Shown: positions 8,107 to 17,146, counted from the stretch's first letter. The stretch is DNA of 64,000 nt from Streptomyces sp. NBC_01803 (GCF_035917415.1 NZ_CP109073.1:3828501-3892500), one strand, 5' to 3'. Translations and numbers: made by a program. The notes: a model not told the origin generated them from the sequence alone.

Positions 8107-9423
8107 ATGACCGACGACCTCATCACCGAGCCGGCGGCGGAGCGGCGGCCCCCGCCGGTCGACGGGCCGACCCGGAGCCGGCGCCACAAGGTGATCGGCG
8201 GCGTCTGCGGGGGGTTCGGCCGGTACTGCCACCTCGACCCGGTGATCTTCCGGGTCCCGCTCGCGGTGCTGTCCGTCGTCGGCGGCCTGGGCTTCGTCGC
8301 CTACGGCCTGGCCTGGCTGCTCATCCCGTTCGAGGGCGAGGAGGAGAACGAGGGCCGCCGGCTGCTGTCCGGGCGCGTGGAGGGCCCGGGACTCACCGCG
8401 CTGCTGTTCATCGTGGCCGGCTGCGGGCTGCTCCTGGCGTCGCTGGGGAACCAGGGCCCGGCCACCTGGTTCTCCGTCATGATCCTGGTGGTGCTGGCCG
8501 CCGCCGCCCACTGGTCGCGGCGGCGTGGTGCGGCGGGCGTGGGCCAGGCCGGCGGCGCGCAGGTCGTCGCGGAGGCGCCGCCCGAGGCCCAGGCGCCGCC
8601 CGCGCCGCTGGGACCGTCCTGGTGGCAGGGGTCGGCGGCGGGCGGCTATCTGTGGGGCCCGGCCGACGCCCGGCCCGGCGACTTCGGGCCGACGCCCGGC
8701 CTCGCGGCGCACGACGGCGCGGCGGGCGGCGGGTGGGCGCCGCGCGAGCCCCAGGCGCCGCCCGCGCCGGCCGCCGGGCGGCGCGAGCTCCGCCTCGGCG
8801 GGCTGGTGCAGCTGCTGGCCTCGATCGCCTGCGTGACCGGCACCGCCCTGACCTGGGACGAGCCGCTGGGCACCGCGCTGGTCGTCGGCCTGTCCGCCGC
8901 TCTGGCGGTCTACGGCGTCGGGCTGGTGGTCAGCGCCTTCGTCGGCCGCCTCGGCGGCGGCACGGTCGTCGCCGTGGTGCTGACCGGCGGCATGCTGGCG
9001 GGCGCGTCGGCGCTGCCGGACAGCATCACCACCGGCTGGTCCAGCCCCGAGTGGCGGCCGACCGAGGCGTCGGCGGTGCGGGCGGCCTACGAGCTGGGCA
9101 CCGGTGACGCGGTGCTCGACCTGTCGGCGCTCGATCTGCCCGCCGACCGGACCCTGCGCACCGCCGTGGAGGCCGGGGCCGGAGAGATCAGGGTGGTCGT
9201 GCCGCACGACGCGAGGGTGATCACGCACACGGAGATCGGCGCGGGCGCGTTCCACTACGAGGCGCTGTCGCCGGCCCTGGTGGGCCGACCGGACGATTCC
9301 TGGGGCGGCCTCGGTGAGGAGCGGACCGACACCTATGGACCCGAGCCGGGTGTCGAGCCCGGCGGGACGCTGGAGTTGCGCGTGGAGATGGGCATCGGGC
9401 ACGTGGTGGTGGAGCGGCCGTGA
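8107..9423 (+). CDS. PspC-domain membrane protein
   Basis: 438 residues. The PspC domain (about 25-85: KVIGGVCGGFGRYCHLDPVIFR, then a membrane span) is followed by two more hydrophobic spans, a Pro/Ala/Gly-rich linker (about 150-230), two or three transmembrane helices (about 238-305) and a soluble C-terminal domain resembling the beta-rich toast-rack region of LiaF/YvqF proteins. It probably takes part in envelope stress sensing with the divergent kinase and regulator. ATG 8098 is an alternative start; neither has a clear ribosome-binding site. The next gene starts inside its stop codon (GTGA). Confidence 0.85.
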   Translation: MTDDLITEPAAERRPPPVDGPTRSRRHKVIGGVCGGFGRYCHLDPVIFRVPLAVLSVVGGLGFVAYGLAWLLIPFEGEEENEGRRLLSGRVEGPGLTALLFIVAGCGLLLASLGNQGPATWFSVMILVVLAAAAHWSRRRGAAGVGQAGGAQVVAEAPPEAQAPPAPLGPSWWQGSAAGGYLWGPADARPGDFGPTPGLAAHDGAAGGGWAPREPQAPPAPAAGRRELRLGGLVQLLASIACVTGTALTWDEPLGTALVVGLSAALAVYGVGLVVSAFVGRLGGGTVVAVVLTGGMLAGASALPDSITTGWSSPEWRPTEASAVRAAYELGTGDAVLDLSALDLPADRTLRTAVEAGAGEIRVVVPHDARVITHTEIGAGAFHYEALSPALVGRPDDSWGGLGEERTDTYGPEPGVEPGGTLELRVEMGIGHVVVERP

Positions 9424-9767
9424 ACGGGAGGAACGCGCTGTCGCGGCGGCACCGCTTCGAGCCGGCGCGGCTGGTCCTCGGGCTGGCGCTGATCGCCGTC
9501 GCCGCCGTGCACCTGCTGCGGGCGACCGGGCGCGGCGACATGCCGCTGCCCGTGCTCGCCGCGCTGCTGCCGGCCGCGCTGCTCCTCGCCGCCGTGGTGG
9601 CCGTGGTCGTGTTCGCCGCCCGCCGCGCCCGGGCCCGCGCCCGGTCCGGTGCGGCGGCGCGGGCCGGTCGCGCCGCCGGTGCTCCGGGCGACTCACGCGG
9701 GGCGGGTGGCGGCGGCGATCGGCATGGAGTCGACGGGGGCCAGACGGACCGGGGTGCCGGGCCGTGA
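9420..9767 (+). CDS. Small membrane protein coupled to the PspC gene
   Basis: 115 residues with two hydrophobic segments (about 17-33 and 43-66) and a basic, then Gly-rich tail. The GTG start overlaps the PspC stop (GTGA), so it should be co-translated with PspC. Its last 75 bases run antisense into the convergent NlpC/P60 gene, and the low-complexity tail may be a consequence. No known family recognised. Confidence 0.7.
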   Translation: MNGRNALSRRHRFEPARLVLGLALIAVAAVHLLRATGRGDMPLPVLAALLPAALLLAAVVAVVVFAARRARARARSGAAARAGRAAGAPGDSRGAGGGGDRHGVDGGQTDRGAGP

Positions 9768-10790
9768 GGCGTGGATGATCTGGCCGTTCCCGACGTAGAT
9801 GCCCACGTGGCTGATCCCCGAGAAGTAGAAGACCAGGTCGCCCGGGGCGAGTCGCGCGCGCGGCACCCGGGTGCCCGCGCCGACCTGGCTGTAGCTGGTG
9901 CGGGGCAGCGCGACCCCGGCGGTCCGCCAGGCGGCCTGGGTGAGCCCCGAACAGTCGAAGGCGTCGGGGCCGGTGGCGCCCCAGCCGTACGGTTTGCCGA
10001 GCTGGGCGTAGGCGAACGCGACGGCCGCCGCGGCGCGTTCGGTCGGGGCGGCGGCCGGGTCCGCCGCGCGCGGGGTGGTGGAGCGGTCGGCGCGGCCGGT
10101 GCCGGGGGCCGTCTCCTCGTCCAGCAGGCGCTCGCGCTCCTCGGCGGTCCGGGTGGCCAGCAGCTCCTCGGCCTCGGCGAGCTTCGTCTCGACCGTCTCG
10201 CGCTGGTCGTCGGCCCGCTCCCGGGCGTCGGTGAGGGTGTCGGCCTGCGCGGACGCCTCGGCCCGCAGCCGCCGGATGTCCAGCAGCCGGCCCTCGATGT
10301 CCCGCACGGCGCGGGCCTGTCGGCGGCCGGTGCGGTCGATCAGCGCGACCCGGTCCAGGAAGTCGTCCGGGGCCGAGGACAGGGCGAGCTGGAGGGACGG
10401 CGGCAGCCCGCCCGCCCGGTACGCGGCACCAGCCTGGGAACCGAGCGCGTCCCGGGCGGTGTTGAGCTCCTCGGTACCGCGTGCGGCCCGGTCGCGCAGC
10501 CGGTCGAGCCGCTCCTCGGCGCGCCGGACGGCCTCGGCGGCGGCGTTGTACTCCTCGGTCGCCTCCTCCGCCTCGCGGTGCAGGGTGTCCACCCGTTCCT
10601 CGATCTCGGCGAGCGAGGGCTCGGGGTCGGCGGCGGCGGTCCCGCCGAGCGCGGCGGCGGACGCGGCCCCGGCGAGGGTGAGGGTCGCGGCGGTGCGGAA
10701 GGCGCCGGGCACGGCCGCCGGGGGCGACGGCTGAGGTTTCTTCCGGTGGCCGGTCCTGCGCCAGGGGCGCTGCTTACGATGCTGAGCCAT
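9693..10790 (-). CDS. Secreted NlpC/P60 peptidoglycan endopeptidase
   Basis: 365 residues. A basic N-terminus and signal peptide (TAATLTLAGAASAAALGG) are followed by a long coiled coil (about 55-215) and a C-terminal NlpC/P60 domain (about 250-365) with catalytic Cys in DAFDCSGLTQAAW and His in SHVGIYVGNG, plus IIHA. The family cleaves D-gamma-Glu-diamino acid bonds in the wall stem peptide. ATG 10790 gives the right signal-peptide n-region; 10832 is less likely. It shares its architecture with the gene at 12340, so the two are probably paralogues. Confidence 0.92.
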   Translation of the reverse strand: MAQHRKQRPWRRTGHRKKPQPSPPAAVPGAFRTAATLTLAGAASAAALGGTAAADPEPSLAEIEERVDTLHREAEEATEEYNAAAEAVRRAEERLDRLRDRAARGTEELNTARDALGSQAGAAYRAGGLPPSLQLALSSAPDDFLDRVALIDRTGRRQARAVRDIEGRLLDIRRLRAEASAQADTLTDARERADDQRETVETKLAEAEELLATRTAEERERLLDEETAPGTGRADRSTTPRAADPAAAPTERAAAAVAFAYAQLGKPYGWGATGPDAFDCSGLTQAAWRTAGVALPRTSYSQVGAGTRVPRARLAPGDLVFYFSGISHVGIYVGNGQIIHASRPGTPVRLAPVDSMPIAAATRPA

Positions 10791-10919
10791 GGCCCCGCAG
10801 GCTAAACCGGGCGGCCCCCCGGACACGGCCACCCGACCGGCATTGGTGGCAATTGTCCGCAGAAGGGGTAAAGGTGACCGTTTGCTGCTCCTTCGGCAGT
10901 GGTCGTTGACGGCTCCTGA

Positions 10920-11744
10920 TCAGTCTGCGGAGTCCTCTTCGGCTGCCCCGGCGAGCTGGTCGATGATGTCCCGGAAGTCCTCGACGGGCCGGGCTCCCTG
11001 GAGCGCCTGGCCGTTGATGAGGAACGCGGGGGTGGTGGTGACGCCGAGGTCCAGCGCCTCCTCCGCGTCCCGGCCCACGGCGTCGCCCGCCTCCGGCGAC
11101 TCGGTGTCCTCGGCGAACCGGTCCAGGTCGGGAACGCCGGCCTCGGTGGCGAGCTCGCGCAGGCCGTCGGCGGAGAACCGGCCGCTGTCGTGGTTGAACT
11201 CCTCGCCGAACGCGACCGCGGAGAACTCCCAGAACCTCCCCTGCCGCCCGGCCGCCCAGGAGGCCCGCGCGGCGGCGTCGGACTCCGGGCCGTTGACCGG
11301 GAAGTTGCGGAACTCGATGCGCAGGACGCCGGACTCGACGTACTCCGCGACCAGGCTGTCGTGGGTGTCGCGGGCGTGGATGCCGGCGAAGGCGTCCTGG
11401 AAGTCCGCGTACTCGATCATCACCACCGGAGCGTCGGTGTCCCCGATCGCCAGCGGATCACCGTCCTCCCGGCGGGCGAGTGCCAGCGCCGGGTGGTCGG
11501 ACGGCAGCGGCTCGACGGTCGGCCCGTCCCCGCCGCCGGCCGGGTCGTCGCCGCCGGAGCCGGAGAGTGCCGACAGCGCGCCGATGACCAGCACGCACAC
11601 GAGCGCCAGGGCCAGCGCCCCGGCCGCGAGCCGCCGTCCACCGGTCGCCGCACCGGGCTCCCGGGGGGCGCGCTTGTCCGCGCGGCTGTCCCTGGCCGCG
11701 GCCTTGGACTTGTTCCTGGGCTTCCGGGTCCGGGATACGGGCAT
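10920..11744 (-). CDS. Membrane-anchored DsbA-like thioredoxin-fold protein lacking its CXXC
   Basis: 274 residues: a basic N-terminus, one transmembrane helix (about 39-60) and a DsbA/thioredoxin-like domain outside the membrane. In the family, the strand EYADFQ is followed by CPFC; here it reads EYADFQDAFAG, so both redox cysteines are replaced (D117, A120). The cis-Pro loop TTTPAFLING is kept. The rest of the domain is well preserved, including IEFRNFPV and SFAAGRQGRF-like segments. It probably has a non-redox role such as binding or chaperoning. No pairing partner is seen nearby. Confidence 0.88.
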   Translation of the reverse strand: MPVSRTRKPRNKSKAAARDSRADKRAPREPGAATGGRRLAAGALALALVCVLVIGALSALSGSGGDDPAGGGDGPTVEPLPSDHPALALARREDGDPLAIGDTDAPVVMIEYADFQDAFAGIHARDTHDSLVAEYVESGVLRIEFRNFPVNGPESDAAARASWAAGRQGRFWEFSAVAFGEEFNHDSGRFSADGLRELATEAGVPDLDRFAEDTESPEAGDAVGRDAEEALDLGVTTTPAFLINGQALQGARPVEDFRDIIDQLAGAAEEDSAD

Positions 11745-11953
11745 GCCGCAAGCCTAGGGCCTGCCTTGCGGGCCTTCCTGGACCAGGTCCTGGTGGTACG
11801 TGGTCGCCCGTCGTCGCGTGGTCGTGCGCGCGTGGTCGTGCGCGCGCGATGCGGCGGAGCGGCCCGGGACTCCTCCCGGACGGGTCGGGAGAAGGACGCC
11901 CAGGGGTATCGCGCGGTCCTCCGGGGCGGGGGAAGCCCGTAACGGGCCGCCGG

Positions 11954-11959
11954 TACACT
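11954..11959 (+). promoter_or_regulatory. -10 hexamer TACACT, probable leaderless promoter
   Basis: TACACT ends 7 nt before the ATG at 11967, leaving no room for a ribosome-binding site. Upstream, at 11815-11842, there is a 14-bp tandem duplication (CGCGTGGTCGTGCG twice). Confidence 0.45.
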
Positions 11960-11966
11960 CCGCGCC

Positions 11967-12317
11967 ATGGACACGCTGATCAACGTATTCGTCGTTTTAC
12001 ACTTCATCGGCTTCATCGTCCTGCTGGCCGATATGGCGGTCCAGTTGCCCGCCGCCATGGCCGGCAAAGCGCGGATGAGACCCGCGATGCGCCTCGGCGC
12101 GGCGGCGGCACTGCTGACCGGCATCGTGCTGGTCGCCCTGAACCAGGCCGACGATCAGGACCTCAACAACGTCAAGCTCGCCGTCAAACTCGGCGTGGTC
12201 GTCATCATCCTGGCGCTGATCTACGTCAAGCGTGACGAGGAGAAAGTCCCCAACTCGCTGTTCGGCGCGGTCGCCGCGCTGACCGTCGGCAACATCCTCG
12301 TCGCCGCGCTGTGGTGA
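11967..12317 (+). CDS. Small four-helix membrane protein
   Basis: 116 residues with four hydrophobic helices (about 3-25, 42-60, 70-87, 97-115) and short loops. The sequence LHFIGFIVLLADMAVQ at the start is typical of a small conserved actinobacterial membrane family of unknown function. It is probably translated from a leaderless mRNA. Convergent with the NlpC/P60 gene at 12340. Confidence 0.8.
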   Translation: MDTLINVFVVLHFIGFIVLLADMAVQLPAAMAGKARMRPAMRLGAAAALLTGIVLVALNQADDQDLNNVKLAVKLGVVVIILALIYVKRDEEKVPNSLFGAVAALTVGNILVAALW

Positions 12318-12339
12318 GAGGGAGGGCGCCCCGGCCCGC

Positions 12340-13524
12340 TCAGGCGGGCCGGACCGCGCTGTGGAACGGCATGTAGTCGATCGACTCGACCTTGACCACG
12401 TCGCCCGGCTTGGGGGCGTGGATCATCAGACCGTCACCGATGTACAGGCCGACGTGGCTGATGTCGGCGTAGAAGAAGACCAGGTCGCCCGGGCGGAGGG
12501 CGTCCCGGGAGACCGGGGTGCCGATGTTCACCTGGTCCCAGGTGACGCGCGGGATGCTCACACCGGCCGCGCGCCAGGCGGCCTGCGTCAGCCCTGAACA
12601 GTCATAGGAATTCGGCCCGGTGGCGCCCCAGACGTACGGCTTGCCGAGCTGGGTCTCCGCGAAGGCGATCGCCGCCTCCGCCTGGCCGGAGACCTCGCCG
12701 CCGCCGATGTCCGCGGCCTCGCCGCCGGTTCCGCCGTCCGCGGCCTGCTCCGCCGCCGCGCGTTCCGCCGCCTCGCGCTCCTCCTGCGCCCGGCGCGCCT
12801 CCTCGGCCAGACGCTCGGCCTCCTCGCGCTCCAGCCGTTCCAGCTCCGCGAGTTCGGCCTCCTCCTCGTCGGTGAGCTGGTCCAGCAACTCGCGGGCCTC
12901 GGTCAACTTCCCCTGGACCGTCTCCTCCTGCTCGGCCCGCTCGGCCTCGCTCGCCTCCAGTTCGGCCAGCGCCTCGGACGCGTCGGCGCGCTGCGCCTCC
13001 GCGTCCTCGCTCCGCTCGGTGAAGTCCGTGACGGCCTGTCGCTGCGCCTCGGTCAGCCGGTTGAGGGTGTTCCTGGTGTCGAAAAAGCTCCTGACGTCCG
13101 GCGCGAGGAGCAGCGCGGCGGTGTCCGAGAGCCCGCCGCCGAGCCGGTACTGAGCGGTGGCGAACGTGCCCAGCACCTGGCGGGCCTCGTTCACCTGCTC
13201 GCTCGCCGCCGCGGCCTCCTCCATCAGCTCGTCGGCTATCTCCTGCTGCCGGTCGGTGGCCTCCTGGGCGGCGTTGTAGTGCTGGGTGGCGGTGCCGGCC
13301 TCCCGGTACAGCTCGTCGACCCGGTCCCTGACCTCGACGGCGCGCTCGTGCGCCTCGTCGGCGCGGTCGCGCTGTTCCTCGACGGAGGAGGCGTCGTCGT
13401 CCGCCCGCGCGGTCGAGCCGAACAGCGTCGCCGAGGCGAGCGCCAGCACGCCCACACCGACGGCGCCGCGGCGCGTGGTGAACCCGCTGAGAAAGCCGAC
13501 GCGCGGCTTGCGGTGAGATCCCAA
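12340..13524 (-). CDS. Secreted NlpC/P60 peptidoglycan endopeptidase (paralogue)
   Basis: 394 residues. Signal peptide (about 1-42), long Glu/Ala-rich coiled coil (about 45-260), then an NlpC/P60 domain with Cys in NSYDCSGLTQAAW, His in SHVGLYIGDG and MIHAP. Probable wall-remodelling endopeptidase. The start is TTG at 13524, supported by a very strong AAGGAGGG six nt upstream. The leader contains an imperfect inverted repeat (13540-13550 with 13557-13567). I looked for a c-di-AMP riboswitch, common upstream of such hydrolases, and did not find one. Confidence 0.92.
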   Translation of the reverse strand: MGSHRKPRVGFLSGFTTRRGAVGVGVLALASATLFGSTARADDDASSVEEQRDRADEAHERAVEVRDRVDELYREAGTATQHYNAAQEATDRQQEIADELMEEAAAASEQVNEARQVLGTFATAQYRLGGGLSDTAALLLAPDVRSFFDTRNTLNRLTEAQRQAVTDFTERSEDAEAQRADASEALAELEASEAERAEQEETVQGKLTEARELLDQLTDEEEAELAELERLEREEAERLAEEARRAQEEREAAERAAAEQAADGGTGGEAADIGGGEVSGQAEAAIAFAETQLGKPYVWGATGPNSYDCSGLTQAAWRAAGVSIPRVTWDQVNIGTPVSRDALRPGDLVFFYADISHVGLYIGDGLMIHAPKPGDVVKVESIDYMPFHSAVRPA

Positions 13525-13756
13525 GGCCGGTCCCTCCTTCGCTTGTTTACGGGGCGGTAACGAAGCGCTTGGCGCTGCACGCTAACCACTCGCGGCGGTG
13601 TTTGGGAAGGCCGATGCGCGATGTGACCGAAACCAATTCGTGACCGGAGTCCGGGGTTTGGCGCGTTCCACGCCGTTTTCTGTGGCGCTTCTCACAGCCG
13701 GACGGCACGGCCGGGACCGCCTGCGCCGTCCCGGCCCGTCGGCCCGCCCGGCGGCC

Positions 13757-13762
13757 TAGACT
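13757..13762 (+). promoter_or_regulatory. pcrA -10 hexamer TAGACT, probable leaderless promoter
   Basis: TAGACT ends 9 nt before the ATG at 13772; the predicted transcript starts at or within 3 nt of it. There is no ribosome-binding site and no LexA-type box. Confidence 0.5.
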
Positions 13763-13771
13763 CGGTCAGCG

Positions 13772-16246
13772 ATGAGCGGCCTATTCGATGACAACGCGCT
13801 GGCGAACCTCACCCCCCTGCCCGTCATGGGTGACGAGGAGCCGCCCCCCGAGTCCGGCTACGAGCCGGAGCCCGACGCGGCGCCGGACGACATCCCGGAC
13901 GACCTGTTCGCCGGGACCTTCGCCGAGCCGAAGCGGGCGGACGAGGACGCCTTCTACCGCGACGGCGCCCGCAAGCCCGTCACCGATGCCGCCGCCCTGC
14001 TGGCCGGGCTGAACGAGCAGCAGCGCGAGGCCGTCACCCACAGCGGAACGCCACTGCTGATCGTGGCGGGCGCCGGCTCCGGCAAGACCCGGGTGCTCAC
14101 CCACCGCATCGCGCACCTGCTGGCCGCCCGCTCCGCGCACCCCGGGCAGATCCTGGCGATCACCTTCACCAACAAGGCCGCCGGCGAGATGAAGGAGCGC
14201 GTGGAGGAGCTGGTCGGCCCGCGCGCCAACGCGATGTGGGTGATGACGTTCCACAGCGCCTGTGTGCGGATCCTGCGCCGCGAGAGCAAGCTGCTGGGCT
14301 TCACCTCCAGCTTCTCGATCTACGACGCGGCCGACTCCAAGCGGCTGATGGCCCTGGTCTGCCGCGACCTGGACCTCGACCCCAAGCGGTTCCCGCCCAA
14401 GTCGTTCAGCGCCAAGGTCTCGAACCTGAAGAACGAGCTGATCGACGCCGAGGACTTCGCGGCGATGGCGAGCGACGGGTTCGAGAAGACCCTCGCCGAG
14501 GCGTACGGGATGTACCAGTCGCGGCTGCGCGAGGCCAACGCGCTGGACTTCGACGACATCATCATGACCACCGTGCACCTGCTCGACGCCTTCCCCGACG
14601 TTGCCGAGCACTACCGGCGCCGCTTCCGCCACGTCCTGGTCGACGAGTACCAGGACACCAACATCGCGCAGTACACGCTGATCAAGCACCTGGTGGGCGC
14701 CGACGGACGGGACGCCGACCCCGCCGAGCTGTGCGTCGTCGGCGACGCCGACCAGTCGATCTACGCCTTCCGCGGCGCGACCATCCGCAACATCCTCCAG
14801 TTCGAGCAGGACTATCCGGACGCCACCACCCTGCTGCTGGAGCAGAACTACCGCTCCACGCAGACCATCCTCTCCGCCGCCAACGCCGTCATCGCGCGCA
14901 ACGAGGACCGCCGCCCGAAGAACCTGTGGACCAACGAGGGCGCCGGCGCACGCATCACCGGCTATGTCGCGGACACCGAGCACGACGAGGCGCAGTTCGT
15001 CGCCGACGAGATCGACCGGCTCTCCGACACGGGCGACGCCCGCGCCGGCGACGTCGCCGTCTTCTACCGCACCAACGCCCAGTCCCGCGTCTTCGAAGAG
15101 GTCTTCATCCGCGTCGGCCTGCCCTACAAGGTCGTCGGCGGCGTCCGCTTCTACGAGCGCCGCGAGGTCCGCGACGTCCTCGCCTATCTGCGGGTGCTCG
15201 CCAACCCCGAGGACACCGTGCCGCTGCGCCGCATCCTCAACGTGCCCAAGCGCGGCATCGGCGACCGCGCCGAGGCCATGATCGACGCGCTGGCACAGCG
15301 CGAGCGGATCTCGTTCCCGCAGGCGCTGCGCCGCGTGGACGAGGCGTACGGGATGGCCGCCCGCTCGGCCAACGCGGTCAAGCGGTTCAACGTCCTGCTG
15401 GAGGAGCTGCGCACGGTCGTGGAGTCGGGCGCCGGACCGGCCACCGTGCTGGAGGCCGTGCTCGAACAGACCGGGTATCTGGCCGAGTTGCAGGCATCGA
15501 CCGACCCGCAGGACGAGACCCGGGTGGAGAACCTCCAGGAGCTGGCGGCCGTCGCCCTGGAGTTCGAGCAGGAGCGCCAGGGCACCGACAGCCCCGGCAC
15601 GCTCGCGGACTTCCTGGAGCGGGTGGCGCTCGTCGCCGACTCGGACGAGATCCCCGACGACGCGGACGACAGCGGCGGCGTGATCACGCTGATGACGCTG
15701 CACACCGCCAAGGGCCTGGAGTTCCCCGTCGTCTTCCTGACCGGCATGGAGGACGGCGTCTTCCCGCACATGCGCAGCCTCGGCAAGACGAAGGAGCTGG
15801 AGGAGGAGCGCCGGCTCGCCTACGTCGGCATCACCCGGGCCCGGCAGCGGCTGTACGTCACCCGGTCCGCGCTGCGCAGCGCCTGGGGGCAGCCGCAGCA
15901 CAACCCGCCGTCGCGGTTCCTCGACGAGATCCCGGAGCAGTACGTCGACTGGCGCCGCACGGGCGCGACATCGGCGGTGCCCGCGCCCTCGGCGGCGTCG
16001 TCGGTGCTGGCGCCTCCGGCCGGAGCGCGCGGGCGGCGCGGCGCGGGCGGGTTCGCCACCGGACGGATGGCGGACCGGCCGGTGGTGGCCCTCGCGCCGG
16101 GGGACCGGGTCACGCACGACAGCTTCGGCATGGGCACGGTCGTCTCCGTCCAGGGCGGCGGCGACCGGGCGGAGGCCACGATCGACTTCGGTGGCGAGAA
16201 GCCCAAGCGGCTGCTGCTCCGTTACGCCCCGGTGGAGAAGCTCTGA
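13772..16246 (+). CDS. pcrA: ATP-dependent DNA helicase PcrA/UvrD
   Basis: 824 residues. A 3'-5' superfamily 1 helicase for nucleotide excision repair and clearing of replication roadblocks. Walker A is IVAGAGSGKT (98-107). Motif II is LVDEYQDTN, motif III DADQSIYAFRGA, motif IV EQNYRST, motif V VVTLMTLHTAKGLE-type and motif VI VGITRARQRLY. The C-terminal tudor-like PcrA domain (about 775-824, GDRVTHDSFGMGTVVSV) binds RNA polymerase in relatives. An acidic extension of about 75 residues precedes the helicase core. Large open frames on both strands here are codon-bias shadows. Confidence 0.97.
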   Translation: MSGLFDDNALANLTPLPVMGDEEPPPESGYEPEPDAAPDDIPDDLFAGTFAEPKRADEDAFYRDGARKPVTDAAALLAGLNEQQREAVTHSGTPLLIVAGAGSGKTRVLTHRIAHLLAARSAHPGQILAITFTNKAAGEMKERVEELVGPRANAMWVMTFHSACVRILRRESKLLGFTSSFSIYDAADSKRLMALVCRDLDLDPKRFPPKSFSAKVSNLKNELIDAEDFAAMASDGFEKTLAEAYGMYQSRLREANALDFDDIIMTTVHLLDAFPDVAEHYRRRFRHVLVDEYQDTNIAQYTLIKHLVGADGRDADPAELCVVGDADQSIYAFRGATIRNILQFEQDYPDATTLLLEQNYRSTQTILSAANAVIARNEDRRPKNLWTNEGAGARITGYVADTEHDEAQFVADEIDRLSDTGDARAGDVAVFYRTNAQSRVFEEVFIRVGLPYKVVGGVRFYERREVRDVLAYLRVLANPEDTVPLRRILNVPKRGIGDRAEAMIDALAQRERISFPQALRRVDEAYGMAARSANAVKRFNVLLEELRTVVESGAGPATVLEAVLEQTGYLAELQASTDPQDETRVENLQELAAVALEFEQERQGTDSPGTLADFLERVALVADSDEIPDDADDSGGVITLMTLHTAKGLEFPVVFLTGMEDGVFPHMRSLGKTKELEEERRLAYVGITRARQRLYVTRSALRSAWGQPQHNPPSRFLDEIPEQYVDWRRTGATSAVPAPSAASSVLAPPAGARGRRGAGGFATGRMADRPVVALAPGDRVTHDSFGMGTVVSVQGGGDRAEATIDFGGEKPKRLLLRYAPVEKL

Positions 16247-16247
16247 T

Positions 16248-16262
16248 CACTACCCTGTAGTG
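16248..16262 (+). other. CACTAC-CCT-GTAGTG inverted repeat after pcrA
   Basis: A perfect 6-bp inverted repeat with a 3-nt centre, starting right after the pcrA stop. It is too small for a convincing terminator; an operator for the gene at 16407 is equally possible. Confidence 0.3.
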
Positions 16263-16293
16263 TCGCCGCTATGTCACAGCCCGGGGAAAAGGC

Positions 16294-16323
16294 TTGTGGT
16301 GCGGGCCCGGGGGGCGATTAGCT
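16294..16323 (+). promoter_or_regulatory. Promoter candidate for the Gln/Pro/Tyr-rich membrane protein
   Basis: TTGTGG (16294-16299), 18 nt, TTAGCT (16318-16323). The -35 is the same as in the M23 peptidase promoter nearby. Confidence 0.35.
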
Positions 16324-16406
16324 GCCAGGTGGCAATGTGCGTACTCCACGCTCGCCGGTCTGTCCCCGGAGTACGTACGACCTGAGATTCCCAGGGGGAA
16401 CACACC

Positions 16407-17084
16407 ATGAGCCAGCCCTGGCAGCAACAGCCGGACGGATACGGTCAGCAGCCACAACAGCCGGGCGGCTATGGCCAGCCGCAACCCTACGGACAGCCTC
16501 AGCCGTACGGACAACCGCAGCCCTACGGCCAGCCGCCGCAGCAGGGTTACGGCTACCCGCCGGCCCAGCCGCAGCCGTACGGCGGCTACCCGGCGCCCCC
16601 GCCCGCCGGCCGCCGGTCGAACGTGCCGCTGGCGATCGTCGCCGCCCTCGCCGCCGCGATCATCGCGGGCATCCTCTACGGGTTCATCTACAACGGGATG
16701 TTCGACGAGGAGAAGGGCGAGTTCACGCAGATCAGCTACATCTCGCTGGCCATCGGCGCGGCCGTGGGCGTCGGCCCGGCGTTCCTCGCCCGGGGGAACT
16801 GGGGCGCGTACCTGGTGGCCGCCGCGCTCGGCCTGGCGGCGGCGATCTTCGGTGAGCTCTACGGCACGGCCATGGTGATGAGCGAGTACATCTACACCGG
16901 CGGCGTGGACCCGTTCACCGGCCTGGAGGCCGAGAAGCTGAGCGGCATCGAGGTCCTGTTCCAGAAGTTCGGGGACACCTGGGACATCTGGGAAGAGACC
17001 AACGAGGCCGCCAACTACCTCTTCCTCGCCCTCGCCCCGGTCGGCGCCATCGCGCTGTGCACGGGCGTGCAGCGCAGGCGTTAG
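16407..17084 (+). CDS. Membrane protein with Gln/Pro/Gly/Tyr repeat N-terminus
   Basis: 225 residues. The first 70 are low complexity, with four nearly exact YGQPQP hexapeptide repeats encoded by near-identical DNA. Four hydrophobic helices follow (about 73-94, 112-128, 131-152, 200-218). The start is supported by AGGGGGAAC. The repeat tail is presumably cytosolic and disordered; such tails are common in actinobacterial membrane proteins and may recruit partners. Function unknown. A strong bidirectional terminator follows. Confidence 0.82.
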   Translation: MSQPWQQQPDGYGQQPQQPGGYGQPQPYGQPQPYGQPQPYGQPPQQGYGYPPAQPQPYGGYPAPPPAGRRSNVPLAIVAALAAAIIAGILYGFIYNGMFDEEKGEFTQISYISLAIGAAVGVGPAFLARGNWGAYLVAAALGLAAAIFGELYGTAMVMSEYIYTGGVDPFTGLEAEKLSGIEVLFQKFGDTWDIWEETNEAANYLFLALAPVGAIALCTGVQRRR

Positions 17085-17112
17085 CACGGGGCCACTGACG
17101 ACCGGAAGAAAA

Positions 17113-17146
17113 GGGCCCGGCGCTCCGAACAGGAGCCGCCGGGCCC
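17113..17146. terminator. Bidirectional terminator, 10-bp stem
   Basis: GGGCCCGGCG (17113-17122) pairs with CGCCGGGCCC (17137-17146), with a further CTCC/GGAG inner stem. On the minus strand it is followed by TTTTCTTCC, giving a proper U-tract for the M23 peptidase gene; on the plus strand it closes the membrane protein gene. Confidence 0.8.

Noticed and set aside
13525..13771. c-di-AMP (ydaO) riboswitch upstream of the NlpC/P60 gene
   Set aside because: Consensus segments not found; only an imperfect inverted repeat is present.
13781..16236. Long open frames on both strands across pcrA
   Set aside because: Arg/Gly/Ala-rich shadows of the real helicase frame.
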